Of a stretch of DNA of 59,974 bases, positions 10,501-18,892 are shown in pieces. This DNA is from a bacterium. Its GTDB lineage: Bacteria; Krumholzibacteriota; Krumholzibacteriia; JACNKJ01. The stretch spans positions 74,127-134,100 of the forward strand of contig JAAEPZ010000249.1 of the NCBI GenBank assembly GCA_024231955.1, read 5' to 3'. The translations under genes and the position numbers were made by a program. The notes under the pieces are model-generated. The model did no database searches. It was not told the DNA's origin and saw only the letters and a program-made list of their open reading frames with translations. Within the stretch, counting starts at the first letter, position 1. Each line of letters begins with the position of its first letter.

Positions 10501-11408
10501 GGACTACGTCCGGTCACATCGAGCTCAGTACGTTGGTGGAGGAGGGGATCGAGCCGCACCCCTTCGTTCGCGGTGATCTTCAGGTACACGACGGCACATT
10601 ATCCTACGAATTCCAGGATCCCGAGGTGGCCGCCAAGGCTGCGCCAACCGTAACTCCGATCGTCAGCTATGAGATCGAGGTCAAGGCCGAAAACAATCTG
10701 ATGCTGATCAACAAACAGGCAAATCTTGAGTTGTCGGGTGAACTCAAACTGGTCCACACGCCGGAGGGGCAGGATATCTCGGGCGAGCTGAATACCCTGC
10801 GCGGTTACTACACCGTATTTGGCAATAAATACCATCTGCTTACGGGAAATCTGGACTTCGGCAGTGCGGCCGACATCAACCCGCGCATCAATATCCTGGT
10901 CGAAACGCGCAATCGGCGTGATAGGATACAGATCGAGATCACCAACACCTTCGCCGAGCCGCATGTCGCAGTGGTCAGCGAGGAGGGATACAGTCAGGAG
11001 GATGTCCTCAGAATTCTCCTGGGCATGCCGGTCAGTGGCGAGGGGAGCAATATCTCGGCGGAGGAGGTCGTTTCCGGACGGGTGGAGGCGGAGCTTTACA
11101 ATCGCCTGGAGCGATTGGTTTCCGGTGAATTGGCCGGATTAGTGGATTTCGAACTGGAAAACCGCAATCTTGAAGGTAAGAATGAGATGGAGACCCGTTG
11201 GAAGATCGGCAGGTACCTGCCCGGCGGTTTCTATCTCAGCTACAACCAGGGGTTGAGTCTGGACAGCGATATCGAAGTGGGGTTGGAGTATCGTCTCTAC
11301 AACCGTCTCTACCTGAAATCGGAAGTGATCAATCGCGGCAATCAGCTCGGCGAGGATGGCCTCGCCAACGAATACAACTTCGATATCACATTCCGATACG
11401 ATTACTAA
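7563..11408 (+). CDS. tamB: TamB-like translocation/assembly protein (DUF490 C-terminus)
   Basis: A very long protein (1281 residues) with one N-terminal membrane segment (TLIAALAFLLILTGVVALL) and then about 1200 residues of repeating beta-strand character, as in the AsmA/TamB bridge proteins that span the periplasm. The last 300 residues match the TamB (DUF490) end: a LSGELKLVHTPEG segment, the NTLRGYYTVFGNKY segment, the glycine-poor DVLRILLGMPVSG segment, and a final barrel-like end (DITFRYDY). The start overlaps the upstream stop (TGATG), so the TamA-like and TamB-like proteins are translationally coupled. Lipid transport versus protein insertion cannot be told from sequence. Confidence 0.9.
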   Translation: MKRKIRNSTLIAALAFLLILTGVVALLKWRDDWVGEKLASYITRNLLSERGYSLSIERCDGNLDGHFVFNNVVVRYTGGRRVPFDLFRADVVDITFEPLSMMRGDFHGSALTVEGGELRAFGMGESNDWAYPGFDPEPGVRSEIEFSLQTVRFNDLLIIREIEAELDSVRVRNTDFSIYRNAIGTSVDIERMAVHQPAAPQVQLRGRFFLREGGSITLAGVRMHVQRSRIEMRGYVELNEGPSVDLDVRMVPLYFEETAAAFGAEVITGSHLTGDVHVSGRPDTLLVNGQVSGDIYDFQLEDMTFNGTYSDCVFDFEHMEGVLNNNQVRGEALFTLPVAGHQFGFEIDGAVDTFNLATFIGEGLETNLSGDVVAYDRGLGQHFILDLGPGTVDMYEFREALGDMNLREDTLLFQGLQVLDDGLDLTLLGVIHPSQNFIDVTANGVSLSSNLFRYFSGDSCSEGELDFESRFVGDLGGPRFELTGRLNGAEYLGIGLDTADLELETDSLTLSPMKIHLEGERVRRFGLDFDQVYVDASALEDTVKLTYVSLDSESGKVVANGTVLPLELPPRTILENLWVRWLGTDWINRDELNIAIADSLFQIAPTRWNSPRGGVEIAWGQTDSSEDRIIFKELDLGQLNPWIPEFLDTDGTVNAELTRLPDGGFSLEASITDALLGGLPAGDLGLNLRWVGDSLFVDQLVWALDGERGAVMRGRFSGMPPASADLGVLGEFRSEELLCDLTIEATNFPVERFESLRADPDSLVGDFTGGIQLSGPLAKPTIASDARLENFRLGTVDLDLLRWTIRPEVENMRISHLEIVRGESFLDGWLVLPLELSILNRPRLRESGEISGDLHLTGRGEDLLGPVWFLAEAEGDLDGDLNLAGSLAQPEATGYIRVRDGMMRLAGWEEKLVDLNADAVFQGDTLQLLSAHSREGLKWSNEQNGEIAGDGWVTWWGPFRYLLRADGTNVAVGTLPFFNGTTSGHIELSTLVEEGIEPHPFVRGDLQVHDGTLSYEFQDPEVAAKAAPTVTPIVSYEIEVKAENNLMLINKQANLELSGELKLVHTPEGQDISGELNTLRGYYTVFGNKYHLLTGNLDFGSAADINPRINILVETRNRRDRIQIEITNTFAEPHVAVVSEEGYSQEDVLRILLGMPVSGEGSNISAEEVVSGRVEAELYNRLERLVSGELAGLVDFELENRNLEGKNEMETRWKIGRYLPGGFYLSYNQGLSLDSDIEVGLEYRLYNRLYLKSEVINRGNQLGEDGLANEYNFDITFRYDY

Positions 11409-11460
11409 CCTTGTGGTTCGCAACACGGGAAGATCCACGACCAGAATATGGAGCGCAGAA

Positions 11461-14400
11461 ATGAAGAGGTATCCGATTCTAATTCTACTGGTGTTCCTGG
11501 TCAGCGTGTTGGGGGCGCCGCCCGTCGCCGCCTATAACTTCGGCAAGAACAAGGTGCACTACGGTAATTTCGATTGGCAGGTATTTCACAGTCCTCACTT
11601 CGATCTCTACTACTACCCCAGCGAGGGGATGCTGGCCAGCGAGGCGATTCTGATTGCGGAGCAGGCCTGGGAGCGGCTGGCGGAGCGCCTCGACCATAAA
11701 CCCTCCAAACGGATTCCGCTGGTTATCTACGGATCGCACCCCTCCTTTCAGCAGACCAACATCTCACCCTCTCTGATCTCGGAGAGTACGGGCGGCTTCA
11801 CCGACACCTACCGGAGCCGTGTCGTACTTCCCTATAACGGCTCGTTGCCCGATTTTCGTCATGTGATTATCCATGAACTCGTCCATGTCTTCATGCTGGA
11901 TATTCTCTTCGGCGGCAATGGCGCCGAGTTCGTCATGCGCGATATCGGCCAGTTCCGCATGCCGCCATTGTGGTTCATCGAGGGGTTGGCCGAATACCTG
12001 TCCACCGGTTGGGACGCCACCGCCCAGCTGCATATAGAGGATGCGGTCGCCAGTGACTATCTCATACCGCTGACGGTCGATTTCCACAATTTCATGGCCT
12101 ACAAAGAGGGCCAGGCGGTCATGCGCTGGCTGACGGATGAGTACGGCGAGGGGGTGCTTACCGAGTTGCTGCGCGAGATGGCCGGGCGGGGCAATATGCA
12201 CAAGGCGCTGGAGAAGATTACCGGTCTGGACTATGAGGACCTCGATGAGAAATTCCAGCGCGATGTGAAGAAGAGCGCCTGGGCGACCATGGCCGAGCGG
12301 CCGCACCCTTCGGACGATGCCTTCTCGCTTCTCAACCACAAGAAAACCAAACATGCATATCACCTGAGCCCCGTGTTCTCCCCCGATGGCAGTACGCTGG
12401 CCTTCTTCGCCGATCACGACGGGGAGGTCAATCTTTACCTGGCCTCCAGTCTGGACGGCAGTGTCGAACGCAAGCTCGTCACAGGCCAGCGCTCGGGTGA
12501 TTTCGAAAGCATGCATGCGTTTGACACGGGTGTCACTTTCAGTCCCGACGGCGAACGTCTGGCCTTTTCGGTCCTGCAGGCGGGGCGCGATGAGCTGGTC
12601 ATCATCGATCGGAAGGGTAAGGAGTTGAACAGATTCAGGCCGGAGCTGGACAGCCTGCGCGATCCGTCCTGGTCCCCTGACGGCAAGTACGTCGCCTTCA
12701 GCGGCTCGACCAACGGCGTCACCGATATCTATCTGATGGATGCCGCCGACGGTGCTCTGCGCCGATTGACCGAAAATCTGGCCGATGAGCAGGATGTGGT
12801 CTGGGTCGATAACGAAACGCTGCTCTTCGCGCGTCACGCGCCGTTGATGTTCGACGATTACCCCGCCGATATCATCAAGCCCGCCGAACTGGATCTGGAC
12901 GAGTTCGGTCAGCACCCCGAGATCTTCAATGTCGGCACGGGCTATGATATCTGGATCATGAAGCTCGATGAGAAACCCAAGCCACGTCTGATGACCGCCG
13001 GCGATGACCGTCATCCGCTGCCGCTGGACGATGGCTCGATCCTGTTCGTCAGCGATGCCGGCGGGCTGCAGGAGTTGTGGGTGCAGGAGATATCACAATC
13101 AACTCCCAGAGCGGTATACGGACCCACGGGCGGCATCAACACGCCCTCTCTCTCCTCCGATGAAAACCGTCTTCTCTTCGCCTCCCTCACCGGCGGCGGC
13201 TTTGATGTGTTCGTCCTCGAGAATCTCGCCGAACGGATGGCCGACAACAGCCTGGTGAGCACGGGAGCCGCGGCGGGGGACTGGCGCTTCACGCCGTTTA
13301 CCTACGCGTTCGGTCCAGAGGACCTCCCCTTGCCGCTGGAACGTTCCGATGAGGAACCGGACTCCCTGACCGGAATCGATGAGCCCTATAAAACCCGCTA
13401 TCTCGTGGACGCCATGGGGCGCCAAGTCGCCTGGGATACGCTCTACGGTTTCTACGGCAACACCGTTCTGCGCTTCAAGGATGTCTTGGGGGACAAAGAG
13501 ATCACGGTCGTTCTGGATATCTACGGCAAGATCACCGATTCCAATATGCTGCTCTCCTATACCAGCCGGAAACGGCGCATGAACTGGACGGTCGGGGGCT
13601 ACGCCTTCTTCAGCTACTACCAGTACGGTATCGGTTCGGTCGGCGAGTACTTCGGCTCCAATCGCCTCGCACTCGAGTGGCGGCGGGGCGCCTACACAAT
13701 GGGCAGCTACCCCTTCAGCATGTACTCTCGATTGGATATGGGGCTCAATGTCTTCTATTCGAGGCAGGAGTTCTACGAGGGGGTTGATCCGTGGGGGAAT
13801 GCGGTGCCGGTAATCGACCCGGATAATCCCGACCGCGATCTGGTGGAGAAACGTACGATAGCCCAGCCCAGTCTCACCTATGTCTACGACGATGCCCTTT
13901 TCGGTAATCTGGGTCCCGTGAAAGGATCTCGCTGGACTACGGGGATCGCCTATGCACAGAGCCTCGGAGGCGACCAGGAGACATCCCGTCTGATGGCCTA
14001 TACCGATTGGCGGCGCTATCTCTACGGACCGGGCGGACACAGTCTCGCGTTGCGGATCGGGGGGCAGTACAGCGAAGGGGTCGATCCACTGATTTACTAT
14101 CTCGGTGGCCCGTCCAATCTTCGTGGCCTGGATTACCTGACGATCGACGGTACGCGTACGGCCCTGGCCAGTCTGGAGTGGCGCTTCCCCTTCATCCACT
14201 ACATAGCTTTCGGTGGTCCCTTACCCATGATTCTGGGGGGGATCGGCGGCACCTTCTTCGCCGATGTCGGAGGCGCCTGGTATGGCGACGACTTCCACCC
14301 CTTTACCGAGCGTGACGGAAAACTCCGCTTTGACGACCTGCGCGGAGACATCGGTTACGGGATTCGACTCAATCTGGGCGGCGTGCTCGCCATGTGGGAT

Positions 14401-14472
14401 TTCGCCTGGCCTACCGATCTGCGGGGGATCGGCGACAAGCGTATTCACTTCTCGCTGGGTATGCAGTTCTAG
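11461..14472 (+). CDS. Outer-membrane metallopeptidase-like protein: HExxH domain, PD40 propeller, Omp85-like barrel
   Basis: The product is 1003 residues with a signal peptide ending near PPVAAYN. Residues about 25-270 form a gluzincin-like peptidase domain: HELVH at 138-142 and WFIEGLAEYLS with glutamates at 174 and 178, which can supply the third zinc ligand. Residues about 285-590 hold TolB/PD40 propeller blades (SPVFSPDGSTLAFF, GVTFSPDGERLAFS, DPSWSPDGKYVAFSG). From about 680 to the end is a predicted beta-barrel with a GPSNLRGLDYL motif like the Omp85 lid and an aromatic C-terminus (HFSLGMQF). It lies 52 bases after tamB and may be co-transcribed. The three parts are in one uninterrupted frame. 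Peptidase activity is inferred from the motif only. Confidence 0.8.
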   Translation: MKRYPILILLVFLVSVLGAPPVAAYNFGKNKVHYGNFDWQVFHSPHFDLYYYPSEGMLASEAILIAEQAWERLAERLDHKPSKRIPLVIYGSHPSFQQTNISPSLISESTGGFTDTYRSRVVLPYNGSLPDFRHVIIHELVHVFMLDILFGGNGAEFVMRDIGQFRMPPLWFIEGLAEYLSTGWDATAQLHIEDAVASDYLIPLTVDFHNFMAYKEGQAVMRWLTDEYGEGVLTELLREMAGRGNMHKALEKITGLDYEDLDEKFQRDVKKSAWATMAERPHPSDDAFSLLNHKKTKHAYHLSPVFSPDGSTLAFFADHDGEVNLYLASSLDGSVERKLVTGQRSGDFESMHAFDTGVTFSPDGERLAFSVLQAGRDELVIIDRKGKELNRFRPELDSLRDPSWSPDGKYVAFSGSTNGVTDIYLMDAADGALRRLTENLADEQDVVWVDNETLLFARHAPLMFDDYPADIIKPAELDLDEFGQHPEIFNVGTGYDIWIMKLDEKPKPRLMTAGDDRHPLPLDDGSILFVSDAGGLQELWVQEISQSTPRAVYGPTGGINTPSLSSDENRLLFASLTGGGFDVFVLENLAERMADNSLVSTGAAAGDWRFTPFTYAFGPEDLPLPLERSDEEPDSLTGIDEPYKTRYLVDAMGRQVAWDTLYGFYGNTVLRFKDVLGDKEITVVLDIYGKITDSNMLLSYTSRKRRMNWTVGGYAFFSYYQYGIGSVGEYFGSNRLALEWRRGAYTMGSYPFSMYSRLDMGLNVFYSRQEFYEGVDPWGNAVPVIDPDNPDRDLVEKRTIAQPSLTYVYDDALFGNLGPVKGSRWTTGIAYAQSLGGDQETSRLMAYTDWRRYLYGPGGHSLALRIGGQYSEGVDPLIYYLGGPSNLRGLDYLTIDGTRTALASLEWRFPFIHYIAFGGPLPMILGGIGGTFFADVGGAWYGDDFHPFTERDGKLRFDDLRGDIGYGIRLNLGGVLAMWDFAWPTDLRGIGDKRIHFSLGMQF

Positions 14473-14618
14473 AGTATTTCCGCGCCGGGATGGTGCATCT
14501 TAAACGTTATAACGGTAATTGGAAAAACCACTTTCCTTGTGGTAGTTCAGTGTCTATTTTGGTCTGTCCGGGGCAAGTCGCACCCGATTAACTTGAGCAT
14601 TTTGAAAGAGGCATCATC

Positions 14619-17027
14619 TTGGCAGGACTGCAGCTGAATACATCTCAGCAGGAGGCCGTGGACCATGGTCCGGGACCCTGTTTGGTTATCGCCGGAGCTG
14701 GTAGCGGCAAGACCCGGGTACTCACCGAAAGAATTCAACGCCTGGTCAAGTCGGGCGTACCTCCCTGGAGTATTCTGGGCTTCACTTTCACGAACAAGGC
14801 CGCAGGCGAGATGCGTAAGCGTCTGGAGGAGAACCTGGGGCCGGTGGCCTCACGTCTCTGGTTGGGTACTTTCCACTCTATTGGTGTGCGGATCCTGCGT
14901 CGTGAATGGCAGGCGCTGGGTATCCCCCAGGACTTCACCATCTACGATGCCGATGATCAGCTCTCCCTGCTCAAGCGGATCATCAAGGGGCTGGCGCTGC
15001 CCGAGGGGAGTCTGACGCCTCAGGGCGCACGCTCCCTGGTAGAGAAATACAAGAGCGCGCTGGTGGATCCCGTCAAGGCGGGTGAGCACGCTGAGGGTTT
15101 CCGCGAAGCGCAGGCCGCTCGTATCTACAAGGAGTATCAGCGTGGGCTCAGTCAGGCCCAGGCCCTGGATTTCACCGATCTCATCGCCCTGCCCGTTCGG
15201 TTGTTCGACAGCAACAAGCATGTGCGGAAGAGCTGGGCCAAACGATTCGAGTATGTCCTCGTCGATGAGTTTCAGGACACAAATCCGTTGCAGATGCGCT
15301 TCATTCAGCATCTCAGCAGCGCGACGGGAAATCTCTTCGTAGTAGGGGATGACGACCAGTCGATTTACGGTTGGCGTGGTGCGGACATCCGTCACATTCT
15401 CGACTTCGAGACCCATTTCCCGGGCACGGTGCTTATTCGCCTCGAGCAGAATTACCGCTCCACCAAGCCTATTCTGGCCGTCGCCAACGCCGTCATATCC
15501 AACAATACGCATCGTAAGGGTAAGGAGCTCTGGACCGATCGCGAAGAGGGGCAGAAGGTGCGGGTCGTTTCGGTGCTGGACGAGGAGGAGGAGGCCGAGG
15601 TCATCGCCCGTCGCATCAAGAGTCAGGCGGCGATGGGCAGCAAACTTCGGGATTTCGCCGTGCTCTACCGCACCCATGCCCAGAGTCGGGCGGTGGAAGC
15701 CTCGCTGGGGCGTTATCGTCTACCCTATCAGATCATCGGCGGCACACGATTCTACGATCGCAAGGAGGTCCGCGACCTGCTGGCCTATCTCAAGGTGATC
15801 GCCAATCCCTCCGACACGGTGAGCCTGCAGCGGATTCTCAATGTACCCACCCGGGGGATAGGCAAGACCAGCGAAGCCCGTTTGATCGACCTGGCCGAGC
15901 GCAGGCGTCTTGCGCCGGGTGTGGTTCTGACCGCCTATGCAGAAATTCTCGATGAGGACCTGCCCGCCTCCGCCGCGCGCAAGATGCGTGAATTCGGTCG
16001 TCTGCTGCTGGACATCTCCGCCGCCCCCGCGACCGATCCAGCGCCGCAGGTGCTCGAGAAGCTCCTCGACAAAGTGCCCTATGTCGACTACCTGCAGGGG
16101 AGCGATCCCGTGCAGGCGCAGGTCCGTCGCGAAAACGTGGAGGAGCTCCTCAGCGCCGCGCAGTCTTTTTACGAAGCGCGTCTCAGCGAAACCGCAAAGG
16201 GGGGCAACGGCAGCAACGGCGACATGGATCGCCTGGGCCAGCCTGGTTCGCTGCTCGATTTCCTCACCGATGTCGCACTGGTTGCGGACATCGACAAGAT
16301 GGAGGCGCGGGCAGACACGATCACACTGATGACCCTGCACAACGCCAAGGGGCTGGAGTACGAAACCGTGTTCCTCTGCGGAGTCGAGGAGCAGCTGCTG
16401 CCCCATGCGATGAGCTGCGACGATGAAGGTGAAATCGAGGAGGAGCGTCGTCTATTCTATGTCGGCGTGACCCGGGCGGAGAGCCGTCTCTGGATTCTCC
16501 ACGCCATGAATCGACGCCGCTTCGGCGACACTCTCTCCTGTGCGCCAAGTCGTTTCCTGGAGGAGCTGCCCGAGGAGTGGATCGAGCGGGAGGGCCAGGA
16601 GGTCCTGGCCACCGCCACGCTCGGCACCTACGGCGGTTGGGGGGCCAGGAGCACCTACGCCGACAAGAGTCGCGGCTACGGCAAAACCTCCAATCGGAAT
16701 GGCGTCTCCTCCTACTCGCCCTCGTCGGATTCCGCCCCGACTCAACCCAGGTCACCCATCGCCAACCGTGCGCCGAGGATCAACAAGGCTGTGCAGGTTC
16801 TGAAACCGAAGAGCAACGAGTTCAGCCAGGTATCCGGATTTGATGATGATGTCAGCCAGGAGGATGGCGGGTTCAGAGTCGGAATGCGTGTTCGGCACGC
16901 CAGCCTCGGAGACGGAGTCATCCACAAATTAGAGGGCGGCGGCGACAAACTTCGTGTTATCGTCATGTTCGACGGTGTGGGGGCGCGCAAGCTGCTGGCG
17001 CGTGTTGCCGGATTGCAACCGATCTAG
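14619..17027 (+). CDS. pcrA: UvrD/PcrA-type ATP-dependent DNA helicase
   Basis: A superfamily 1A 3'-5' helicase of 802 residues, acting in repair and in clearing replication obstacles. Motifs seen in order: Q-motif region LNTSQQEAV, Walker A AGAGSGKT (near residue 27), GFTFTNKAA, GTFHS, Walker B VDEFQDTN, GDDDQSIYGWRGA, LEQNYRS, and the late VTLMTLHNAKGLEYE-like and VGVTRAESRLW segments. The C-terminal tail ends with a short Tudor-like region (GMRVRHASLGDGVIHKLEG) typical of PcrA, which binds RNA polymerase in other bacteria. The start is TTG at 14619, with GAAAGAGG about 7 bases upstream; no ATG fits. Confidence 0.94.
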   Translation: MAGLQLNTSQQEAVDHGPGPCLVIAGAGSGKTRVLTERIQRLVKSGVPPWSILGFTFTNKAAGEMRKRLEENLGPVASRLWLGTFHSIGVRILRREWQALGIPQDFTIYDADDQLSLLKRIIKGLALPEGSLTPQGARSLVEKYKSALVDPVKAGEHAEGFREAQAARIYKEYQRGLSQAQALDFTDLIALPVRLFDSNKHVRKSWAKRFEYVLVDEFQDTNPLQMRFIQHLSSATGNLFVVGDDDQSIYGWRGADIRHILDFETHFPGTVLIRLEQNYRSTKPILAVANAVISNNTHRKGKELWTDREEGQKVRVVSVLDEEEEAEVIARRIKSQAAMGSKLRDFAVLYRTHAQSRAVEASLGRYRLPYQIIGGTRFYDRKEVRDLLAYLKVIANPSDTVSLQRILNVPTRGIGKTSEARLIDLAERRRLAPGVVLTAYAEILDEDLPASAARKMREFGRLLLDISAAPATDPAPQVLEKLLDKVPYVDYLQGSDPVQAQVRRENVEELLSAAQSFYEARLSETAKGGNGSNGDMDRLGQPGSLLDFLTDVALVADIDKMEARADTITLMTLHNAKGLEYETVFLCGVEEQLLPHAMSCDDEGEIEEERRLFYVGVTRAESRLWILHAMNRRRFGDTLSCAPSRFLEELPEEWIEREGQEVLATATLGTYGGWGARSTYADKSRGYGKTSNRNGVSSYSPSSDSAPTQPRSPIANRAPRINKAVQVLKPKSNEFSQVSGFDDDVSQEDGGFRVGMRVRHASLGDGVIHKLEGGGDKLRVIVMFDGVGARKLLARVAGLQPI

Positions 17028-17059
17028 CCGCTGCCGTCGCGCCCTCCGCGGGAGGGGTA

Positions 17060-18892
17060 ATGCGAATCAGTGAGACGCTAATCCGGCACCTGGAGGGGAT
17101 CGCTCGTCTGGAGACGAGTCGGGAGGAGCGTCGAGGTTTGCGATGCGATCTCGGTCGCTTCCTGGAATACGCCGCTGATCTGCCAGACGTCGATCCGGCT
17201 CAGGCCATCGGGACGGCGATACCGACGCATCTCTCTGGTGATCGCCCCGATGAGATCTCACCCTCCCTGTCGCAAACCGAGGCTCTGGCGGCGGCACCGA
17301 CGGTACGCGCCGGCCATTTTCTGGTGCCCCCCGTACTGCCCGCAGCCGCCGATTCATCTCCGCCGCCGCTTGCCGTCGCGCCACCAGTCGCCAATCCGTC
17401 GATTCCGGTCACCTCCTCCGTCGGTGAGTCAGCTCTGACTGCCCTGAGCCTGACGGAGGCTCTGCAGGGACTTGAAAAGGGTGAATTCAGTGCGGCGGAA
17501 TACAGGCGCGATCTTCGTGCCCGCATTCAGCAGATCAATCCGGTACTCAACGCCTATTGTTATCTGGAGCCGTCTGATGAGGCCGAGACCCCATCTCGCT
17601 CGGGGACGCTTCGCGGGCTCCCCTTTGCCCTCAAGGACAACCTGCATCGGCTCGGCGAACCGTTGCAGTGCGCCTCGCGCATCCTGACGGGATACCGCGC
17701 GCCCTACGACGCCACCGTTACCGCGAAACTGCTGGCAGCGGGCGGGTCCGGTTTGGGGCGCACCAATATGGACGAATTCGGTATGGGATCATCGTGCGAG
17801 TACTCGATCCATGGTTCCACCCGCAACCCCTGGTCTCCGGCCCACAGCCCGGGGGGATCCAGCGGCGGCGCGGCGGCTGCCGTGGCTGCCGACTGCGCTC
17901 TCTTCGCGCTGGGCAGCGATACCGGCGGTTCCCTGCGTCAACCCGCAGCTCATTGCGGTGTCGTGGGGATCAAGCCGACCTACGGACGTGTCAGTCGATA
18001 TGGACTTGTCGCCTTCGCCAGCAGCCTTGATCAGGTGGGTCCCATCACACGTGACGTCAGGGATGCCGCCCAGGTGCTGGAGTTGATCATGGGTGCCGAC
18101 CCGCGGGACGCCACCTGCCGCGATCTGCCCACACCCGGTCTGATGTCCGAAGTGGACAATGGCGTGCGGGGGTTGCGGATCGGCGTGCCGTCCGGATTGG
18201 GGCGAATGGCCGTCTCGTCGTCGATCCGAAAAAGCCTGAATGACGCCAGGGAGGCTCTGGTTGCAGAGGGCGCCCGCATTGTCCCCGTTGATCTGCCCGA
18301 GCTTGAGCAGGGGGTTGCCGCCTACTATCTGTTGGCCAACGCCGAGGCATCAAGCAACCTGGCCCGTTTCGACGGCGTCCGCTACGGCGCACGGGCCGCT
18401 GATTGCGCTGATCTCGCCACCCTCTATTCCCGGACCAGGGGCGAGGGGTTTGGCCCCGAGGTCAAAAGACGTATTCTGCTCGGCGCCTTCACCCTCTCCA
18501 GCGGCTATTACGCCGCTTACTATCTGCGGGCTCAGCAGGTGCGTCGGCGACTCACTGACGCTTTCGATCGTCTTTGGCGGAGGTGTGAATGTCTGTTGCT
18601 GCCGGTAACGCCGGGTCCCGCTTTCCCGCTGCAGTCCAGATTGGCGGATCCACTCAGCATGTACCTGGAGGATCTCTTCACCGTACCGGCCAGTCTGGCG
18701 GGGCTCCCGGCGGGAAGTGTGCCGCTCGGGCTTTGTGATGGTCTCCCCCTTGGCGGGCAGGTGGTCGCCCCACCTTTTGCCGAGGCGACCCTGATCAGAA
18801 CTCTCGCAGCTCTGGAGCGGGCATTCCCCATGCGTGCGACGAGAGGAGCGGCCGTGGCTGCCGCCTTGGCCGACGGAGGTGGTGAGCCATGA
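17060..18892 (+). CDS. gatA: Fused GatC-GatA: aspartyl/glutamyl-tRNA amidotransferase subunits C and A
   Basis: A single frame of 610 residues. Residues 1-94 match GatC: ISETLIRHLEGIARLE at the start, then SPSLSQTEALAAAP and GHFLVPPVLP at the end. Residues 95-123 are a Pro/Ala/Ser-rich linker. From about 126 the protein is a complete GatA of normal length (about 485 residues). The amidase triad is intact: K192 (ALKDN), S267 (GGSSGG) and S291 (DTGGS), with spacings of 75 and 24 as in stand-alone GatA. The enzyme transamidates misacylated Glu-tRNA(Gln) or Asp-tRNA(Asn). No separate gatC is present nearby. gatB follows with a 4-base overlap. The ATG has GGGAGGGG upstream. Confidence 0.93.
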   Translation: MRISETLIRHLEGIARLETSREERRGLRCDLGRFLEYAADLPDVDPAQAIGTAIPTHLSGDRPDEISPSLSQTEALAAAPTVRAGHFLVPPVLPAAADSSPPPLAVAPPVANPSIPVTSSVGESALTALSLTEALQGLEKGEFSAAEYRRDLRARIQQINPVLNAYCYLEPSDEAETPSRSGTLRGLPFALKDNLHRLGEPLQCASRILTGYRAPYDATVTAKLLAAGGSGLGRTNMDEFGMGSSCEYSIHGSTRNPWSPAHSPGGSSGGAAAAVAADCALFALGSDTGGSLRQPAAHCGVVGIKPTYGRVSRYGLVAFASSLDQVGPITRDVRDAAQVLELIMGADPRDATCRDLPTPGLMSEVDNGVRGLRIGVPSGLGRMAVSSSIRKSLNDAREALVAEGARIVPVDLPELEQGVAAYYLLANAEASSNLARFDGVRYGARAADCADLATLYSRTRGEGFGPEVKRRILLGAFTLSSGYYAAYYLRAQQVRRRLTDAFDRLWRRCECLLLPVTPGPAFPLQSRLADPLSMYLEDLFTVPASLAGLPAGSVPLGLCDGLPLGGQVVAPPFAEATLIRTLAALERAFPMRATRGAAVAAALADGGGEP

